The translations under genes and the position numbers were made by a program. From Fibrobacter succinogenes (GTDB taxonomy: Bacteria > Fibrobacterota > Fibrobacteria > Fibrobacterales > Fibrobacteraceae): 64,000 nt of DNA. Location of the stretch: the NCBI GenBank assembly GCA_902762795.1, contig CACWPM010000004.1, positions 1 to 64,000 on the forward strand, read 5' to 3'. Shown one piece after another: positions 59,610 through 64,000 of the stretch. The stretch's first letter is position 1. The number at the start of each line of letters is the position of its first letter. The notes beneath the pieces were generated by a model that saw nothing but the letters and a program-made list of their open reading frames with translations, was not told where the DNA came from and did no database searches.

Positions 59610-62045
59610 ATGAAAGTTTCTTTGAATTGGCTTAGACGTCACGTTGACCTTCCGGAATCTGCGGAAGATGTCGCAAAGGCGCTCACCTCCATCGGTCTCG
59701 AAGTTGAAGGCATGGAAGAACCGGGCAAGGTCTATGACAAGTTGCTCGTTGCAAAGGTTCTCACTTGCGAGTCCCACCCGGATAGCGACCACTTGCACAT
59801 CACTACCGTGAACGACGGCACGAACACCATCCAGGTTGTTTGCGGAGCCCCGAACGTCGCTGCAGGCCAGACGGTTGTGCTCGCCCCGATTGGCGCAGAA
59901 CTTCCGCTCCCCGATGGCACCAAGCTCAAGATGAAGAAATCCAAGATTCGCGGTGTCGAAAGCTTCGGCATGATTTGCGCCGAAGACGAAATCGGCCTCA
60001 GTGACGACCACGCCGGCATCATGGTGCTCGACGATTCCATCCCGGCAGGTACGCCGTTCGTAAGCCTCGGTCTCTACGACGTCTGCTTCGAATTGAACGT
60101 CACGCCGAACCGCCCGGATGCCCTCAGCCACCGCGGTGTCGCACGCGAACTCGCCGCCAAGTTTAACCGCCCGCTGAAGCCGCTCGCTTACAACTTCAAG
60201 GAAGATTCCGAAGATGCAAGCGCCGCCATCAGCCTCGAAGTCGTTCCGGGTTGCGGTTGCTCACGCTATGTGGGTCGCGTCATCAAGGACGTGAAGGTTG
60301 AAAAGTCCCCGGCATGGCTCGCCAAGCTTTTGCACGCTGTCGGCATGAACAGCATCAACAACGTCGTCGACATCACGAACTTCATCTTGATGGACGTCGG
60401 CCAGCCGCTCCACAGCTTTGACATGGACCAGCTCCACGGGAACAAGATCAAGGTCCGCCGCGCCGTCAAGGGCGAAACGATTGAAACGATCGACCACACC
60501 GCACACGAACTCATCGAAAACGACCTCGTGATTTGCGACGGTGACCGTCCGGCTTGCGTCGCTGGCGTTATGGGAGGTGTCGAATCCGAAATCGTCGACG
60601 CCACCAAGAACGTGTTCCTCGAAAGCGCATGGTTCAACCCGACCGTTATCCGCAAGCAGGCCAAGCGCCTCTGCATTTCTACGGACTCCAGCTACCGCTT
60701 CGAACGCGAAATTGACTTTGCTACGCAGGACGAATACAGCAAGTACGCTTGCGCCATGATCCAGAAAGTCGCTGGTGGCCGCATCCTCAAGGGTTCCGTC
60801 GAATGCACCGGCGAAGACCACAAGAAGGAAAACAACCAGGTCACGCTCCGCGTCGCCCGCGCTGCCAAGGTCATCGGCATGGAAGTTTCCGCCGAACAAA
60901 TTGAAAAGTTCCTTACGGGCATCGCACTCGAAGTCGTGAAGAAGGACGCAGAATCCATCACGTTCAAGATTCCGAGCTTCCGCCCGGACCTCGAACGCGA
61001 AGTGGACCTCATCGAAGAAATCGCTCGTCTCATCGGCTTTGACAACATTCCGTACAGCTTGCCGAAGTTCACGATGCAGCCGAACGAACTCCCGGCCATC
61101 GAAGTCTTGAACCGCAAGATCCGCAAGACGCTTTCTGCCATGGGCCTTCACGAATGCTTGAGCCTCCGCTTCACGAGCAAGGCCCGCACCGAAGCCCTCT
61201 TTGGCCCCGAAAGTGACGACCGTCGCAGCAAGCCGGCTCTCCTCTTGAACCCGCTTTCCGAAGAACTCGGTGCCGTGCCGACGAGCCTCCTTCCGAACTT
61301 GCTCAAGGCCGTTGCCGAAAACGAAAAGAACCGTCCGGGTTCTGTTCGTCTGTTCGAAGTGGCCAAGGGCCAGTTCAAACGCGACCGCAAGGACGAACGC
61401 GATACGGGCTTTGACGAATCCAACCTCGTCGCCCTCACCATCGCCGGTAACTTTGACGTGGACCCGCTCAACGACAAGCCGAAGCAGATTGACTTTGCCG
61501 CCTTCAAGGGCTTTGTCCAGAGTTTCTTCAAGCGTCTCGGCCTCGTCGTGGAATTCCGCGCCGCCGCCAAGCCGGAACTCTTCCTCCACCCGGGCAAGCA
61601 GGCCGAAATCGTCTGCAACGGCACAGTGCTTGGCACGATGGGCGAACTCCACCCGAACTGCCTCAAGGCTAACGAAATCAGCTACGAGACTTACGTGATG
61701 GAAGCCGACATGGACAAGATGGAACACGAAAGCCACAAGAAGATCGTGTTCCAAGCCTTCAGCCGCCAGGTGCCTTCGACCCGCGACATCTCTATCGAAG
61801 TTGCCAAGTCGATGACCCACGAAGACGTGCTAACCCGCATCAAGGCTCTCAACCCGAAGAACCTCGCAAAGATTACTCTCAAGAGCATCTACGAAGGCGA
61901 TAAGATCGAAGCCGGTAAGAAGAACATGGTCTATAGCCTCACCTACCAAGCCATGGACCGCACGCTCACCGACGACGAAGTCAACAAGGCTCACAACAAG
62001 CTCCGCGACAAGCTCGTCCAAAACGGCGACATTGTGCTTCGCTAG
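59610..62045 (+). CDS. pheT: Phenylalanine-tRNA ligase beta subunit
   Basis: The 811-residue subunit has the full bacterial layout: N-terminal domain, tRNA-binding (OB) domain about 40-150 (LTCESHPDSDHLHITTVNDG), B3/B4 editing domain with NVVDITNFILMDVGQPLHSFD, B5 domain, catalytic-like core and a C-terminal FDX-ACB domain (FSRQVPSTRDISIEV). Codon use is strongly biased to C-ending codons, as expected for a highly expressed gene. pheS is not adjacent, although pheST is an operon in many bacteria. AAAGGG precedes the ATG. Confidence 0.97.
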   Translation: MKVSLNWLRRHVDLPESAEDVAKALTSIGLEVEGMEEPGKVYDKLLVAKVLTCESHPDSDHLHITTVNDGTNTIQVVCGAPNVAAGQTVVLAPIGAELPLPDGTKLKMKKSKIRGVESFGMICAEDEIGLSDDHAGIMVLDDSIPAGTPFVSLGLYDVCFELNVTPNRPDALSHRGVARELAAKFNRPLKPLAYNFKEDSEDASAAISLEVVPGCGCSRYVGRVIKDVKVEKSPAWLAKLLHAVGMNSINNVVDITNFILMDVGQPLHSFDMDQLHGNKIKVRRAVKGETIETIDHTAHELIENDLVICDGDRPACVAGVMGGVESEIVDATKNVFLESAWFNPTVIRKQAKRLCISTDSSYRFEREIDFATQDEYSKYACAMIQKVAGGRILKGSVECTGEDHKKENNQVTLRVARAAKVIGMEVSAEQIEKFLTGIALEVVKKDAESITFKIPSFRPDLEREVDLIEEIARLIGFDNIPYSLPKFTMQPNELPAIEVLNRKIRKTLSAMGLHECLSLRFTSKARTEALFGPESDDRRSKPALLLNPLSEELGAVPTSLLPNLLKAVAENEKNRPGSVRLFEVAKGQFKRDRKDERDTGFDESNLVALTIAGNFDVDPLNDKPKQIDFAAFKGFVQSFFKRLGLVVEFRAAAKPELFLHPGKQAEIVCNGTVLGTMGELHPNCLKANEISYETYVMEADMDKMEHESHKKIVFQAFSRQVPSTRDISIEVAKSMTHEDVLTRIKALNPKNLAKITLKSIYEGDKIEAGKKNMVYSLTYQAMDRTLTDDEVNKAHNKLRDKLVQNGDIVLR

Positions 62046-62074
62046 GTTATAGGTTGTAGGGGACAGGTTGTAGG
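62043..62074. repeat. Heptad AGG array after pheT
   Basis: TAGGTTATAGGTTGTAGGGG then ACAGGTTGTAGG starts on the pheT stop codon itself. AGG recurs about every seven bases, as in the arrays near maf, the permease gene and rluA. Confidence 0.6.
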
Positions 62075-62146
62075 CAATAATCACCGCGCTACGCACGTCT
62101 GCATTAGAACAGCAGAGTCGAAACCAGTCATCCTGTCAAGTTCAAA

Positions 62147-62180
62147 AAAAGAGTTGGTCACGCGGCCAACTCTTTTATTT
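62147..62180 (+). terminator. Terminator after pheT
   Basis: AAAAGAGTTGG pairs with CCAACTCTTTT around TCACGCGG, followed by ATTTTAT. The stem is AT-flanked on both sides, so it may also serve the convergent lipoprotein gene. Confidence 0.75.
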
Positions 62181-62241
62181 TATATTTAAATTTTTGCGTT
62201 TTTTATCGCAAGTATTTTTTTAACTAAATTCTGCGAACAGA

Positions 62242-62895
62242 TTATTTCAACGGAGTGTTGCTCAGCATCTTGTCGAGAGCACCCAGAACAACGGATTCCC
62301 AATCACCCTGCGATACGGCAAACGTATAGCTGGAATTAGCTTCGAAATCACCATAGGCAACTCTTTTGCCCGTTTTTACATCAAAATAAGCAAAATTTCC
62401 CTTTGCGGTAAACTGCTTAGAGACGCAACCGCCAACCATCATACCACCCCCAACACCGCCGGCGCCAAAACTACCTGCACAAGCAGATTCTGCTTCAGTT
62501 CTTCCAAACCACACATCATTAAGGACTAGATAGATGTCGGCATCATTATCCATTTGCTTAATTTTTGGCACCTTGATATTTACGCCATCCAGGCTAGCGG
62601 CCTCCGCAGAAACCATATCTGCAGAAATACGTTCCACAGAAAAATTCACACCACTAGAATATTTTCCGATGTTAGCTTCAACTTGAGCCTTGAACCAATC
62701 AGGGAAATTATTCACATAGTCCGGCAAATCATCTTGCAAGTCATCCGGATTGGCAACAAACGGTTCGGTGAACACAACTTTTACCTTACCCGGTTTTTGC
62801 GTCCAGGACGGATCCACCACAGAACGCGGGGCGGCACAGCCAATCAAAATAGCACAGGCAAAAGCCATGGCCACTGCAAATTTCAACTTTCTCAT
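62242..62895 (-). CDS. Lipoprotein of unknown function (paralogue pair, copy 1)
   Basis: The 217-residue protein has lipobox ILIGC. Mature sequence begins with SVVDPSWTQKPGKVKVVFTEP; ADIYLVLNDVWFG and TAKGNFAYFDVKTGKRVAYG are further strands. A Gly/Met-rich loop with two Cys (CAGSFGAGGVGGGMMVGGC) is specific to this copy. The neighbour at 63062 shares the whole architecture. The function is not known. It is convergent with pheT. Confidence 0.7.
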   Translation of the reverse strand: MRKLKFAVAMAFACAILIGCAAPRSVVDPSWTQKPGKVKVVFTEPFVANPDDLQDDLPDYVNNFPDWFKAQVEANIGKYSSGVNFSVERISADMVSAEAASLDGVNIKVPKIKQMDNDADIYLVLNDVWFGRTEAESACAGSFGAGGVGGGMMVGGCVSKQFTAKGNFAYFDVKTGKRVAYGDFEANSSYTFAVSQGDWESVVLGALDKMLSNTPLK

Positions 62896-63061
62896 TCGAA
62901 CTCCTTTTTTACTATTGAAATTATTGTGGATTTCAAGAATTTAGTAAAATAAAACATATTTACACGATTTTTATGTCAAATTCATACAGAAATTCTGTAA
63001 AAAAAAACGTGTACTCAGAACACATCCGAGACACGAAATTTTTTACCAAATTTGTTCTAAA

Positions 63062-63715
63062 TTATTTCTCTAACGGAGTGCCCATCAGCACCTTATTCGC
63101 CGTCAAATTAATCATACCCGTCCAGTTGCCTGGAGTAACCATACCCCTGAACGTCGAATTGGATTCAATTTTACCATAGCCTAGTCTTTTGCCATTCTTT
63201 GTATCGTAGTATGCAAAATTTCCCTTAGCCGTTAAATAATGTTTGTCACAGGGGACCTCCATACCTTTTACGTCGCATGTGGTCTCTTTACTCGTTCCAC
63301 CAACCCAAATGCTATCTATGACTAGATAAACATCTGCCGATTTATCCATTTCGGTAACTTTCGGTACGTTTATGTTCTCATCTTTAAAAAGGGCTGGTTC
63401 AATTTTAATTTTATCCTTGGAAATTTTCTGCATGGAATAATGAATATCGGATGTCTGGGATTCCAAGTTAGATTTAAGTTCGGCAATGAACCAGTCATTG
63501 AATTTACCGGCAAAATCCGGAAAATCGTCATCAAATTTATTTGGATTATCTAGAACAGGTTCCGAGAACACGATGTTCACCTTAGAAGGCTTTTGTGTCC
63601 AAGATTCATCCACCGCGGTACGTGGTGAAGAAGTGAAGAACAAGGCTATCAAAGCACATCCCGTCAAGAACGGGCACGCAATGAACATTACAAGAATCGA
63701 TTTCAGATTACTCAC
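63062..63715 (-). CDS. Lipoprotein of unknown function (paralogue pair, copy 2)
   Basis: The 217-residue paralogue of the gene at 62242 has lipobox FLTGC, VDESWTQKPSKVNIVFSEP, ADVYLVIDSIWVGG and TAKGNFAYYDTKNGKRLGYG. Here the loop is shorter, with CDVKGMEVPC. The two genes are in tandem with a 166-base AT-rich gap, so each may have its own promoter. No domain is recognised. Confidence 0.7.
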   Translation of the reverse strand: MSNLKSILVMFIACPFLTGCALIALFFTSSPRTAVDESWTQKPSKVNIVFSEPVLDNPNKFDDDFPDFAGKFNDWFIAELKSNLESQTSDIHYSMQKISKDKIKIEPALFKDENINVPKVTEMDKSADVYLVIDSIWVGGTSKETTCDVKGMEVPCDKHYLTAKGNFAYYDTKNGKRLGYGKIESNSTFRGMVTPGNWTGMINLTANKVLMGTPLEK

Positions 63716-63794
63716 ACGACCTCCAATTTATTTTGAGAAAACATTACAAGTTTCCAAAATATATAAAAATCGAATAAACCTGTATAAAAGGAAG

Positions 63795-64000
63795 CTAGCG
63801 ATTCCCTTGATTTTCACAAAGAACCGGAATGTTACCGCCAGTCAAGATCGAAGCCGCAATCGAACCGTAGCAAAGACCTTCCCCGACTTTAGACATAGCC
63901 TCATTAACATTCATTCTGTATTTTGAGCCAATCGCAATCGATGGGTTATGGAACCCTGCCGGAATTGTTTTCGGGCGCTCCGGTTTTTCATCGCGGAACT
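63795..64000 (-). CDS. C-terminal part of a gene running off the window
   Basis: An open frame on the minus strand enters from the right edge and ends at TAG 63797-63795 after 67 codons. It includes KPERPKTIPAGFHNPSIAIG and ILTGGNIPVLCENQGN, with an even mix of residues that looks coding. The family is not recognised. The start and most of the protein lie outside the window. Confidence 0.5.
   Translation of the reverse strand, partial: FRDEKPERPKTIPAGFHNPSIAIGSKYRMNVNEAMSKVGEGLCYGSIAASILTGGNIPVLCENQGNR

Noticed and set aside
60261-61820. 519-codon minus-strand frame inside pheT
   Set aside because: Long antisense frames are expected in genes with strong C-ending codon bias. The pheT frame has clear domain motifs and this one has none.

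Overview
The window looks like a chromosomal segment of a Fibrobacter species (Fibrobacter succinogenes or a close relative). Two tandem lipoproteins end in the FISUMP domain (the Fibrobacter succinogenes major paralogous domain), and one gene belongs to the TIGR02147 paralogous family that is expanded in Fibrobacter. There are also many Ser-rich lipoproteins and a Gram-negative LptD. No rRNA, tRNA, CRISPR array, intact transposase or prophage was seen.

Layout. 1-10 kb: TonB/AgmX-like lipoprotein, PcrA-type helicase, PilB/GspE ATPase coupled to thiL, a small unknown protein, a TIM-barrel hydrolase-like protein and a LamG-type lipoprotein. 10-16 kb: divergent efp and epmB (EF-P and its beta-lysylation enzyme), two envelope proteins, a TIGR02147 gene overlapping a lipoprotein gene, and an unknown protein. 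16.5-22.5 kb: hisB, rodZ-like and maf in a tight row, then lptD and a PDZ protein. 22.5-31 kb: two tandem FISUMP lipoproteins, a NERD membrane protein, an exported protein coupled to a ZnuB-type permease, and a HAD nucleotidase. 31-41 kb: dgt, a DUF1232 protein, a DUF1846 protein, a COG2509-type flavoprotein, an RluA pseudouridine synthase and a second UvrD-type helicase. 41-58 kb: an accessory and surface-polysaccharide region. 58-64 kb: ispD, pheT, two paralogous lipoproteins and a gene running off the edge.

The polysaccharide locus (57716 down to 43423, minus strand) is almost one continuous set of coupled genes: PglD-like acetyltransferase, initiating sugar-phosphate transferase, epimerase, an AAA ATPase with a PD-(D/E)XK-like partner, GT4, LicD, a cytidylyltransferase/CobD-like fusion, an opine-dehydrogenase-like protein, a truncated glycosyltransferase, two GT2, a Wzy-like polymerase, a GT2 and a Wzx flippase, closed by a terminator. 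The part from about 43.4 to 49 kb is far more AT-rich than its surroundings, which suggests acquired DNA. The LicD/fusion/opine dehydrogenase block suggests a CDP-activated amino-alcohol or opine phosphate decoration.

The most unusual signal is in the non-coding DNA. Several dispersed repeat families keep constant flanks around a hairpin whose stem sequence changes from copy to copy. Related palindromic inserts lie in frame inside at least four proteins. There are also heptad AGG arrays at gene ends, a four-unit inverted-repeat array at 38.0-38.3 kb, and a MITE-like element with terminal inverted repeats and an 8-bp target duplication at 40.9-41.1 kb.
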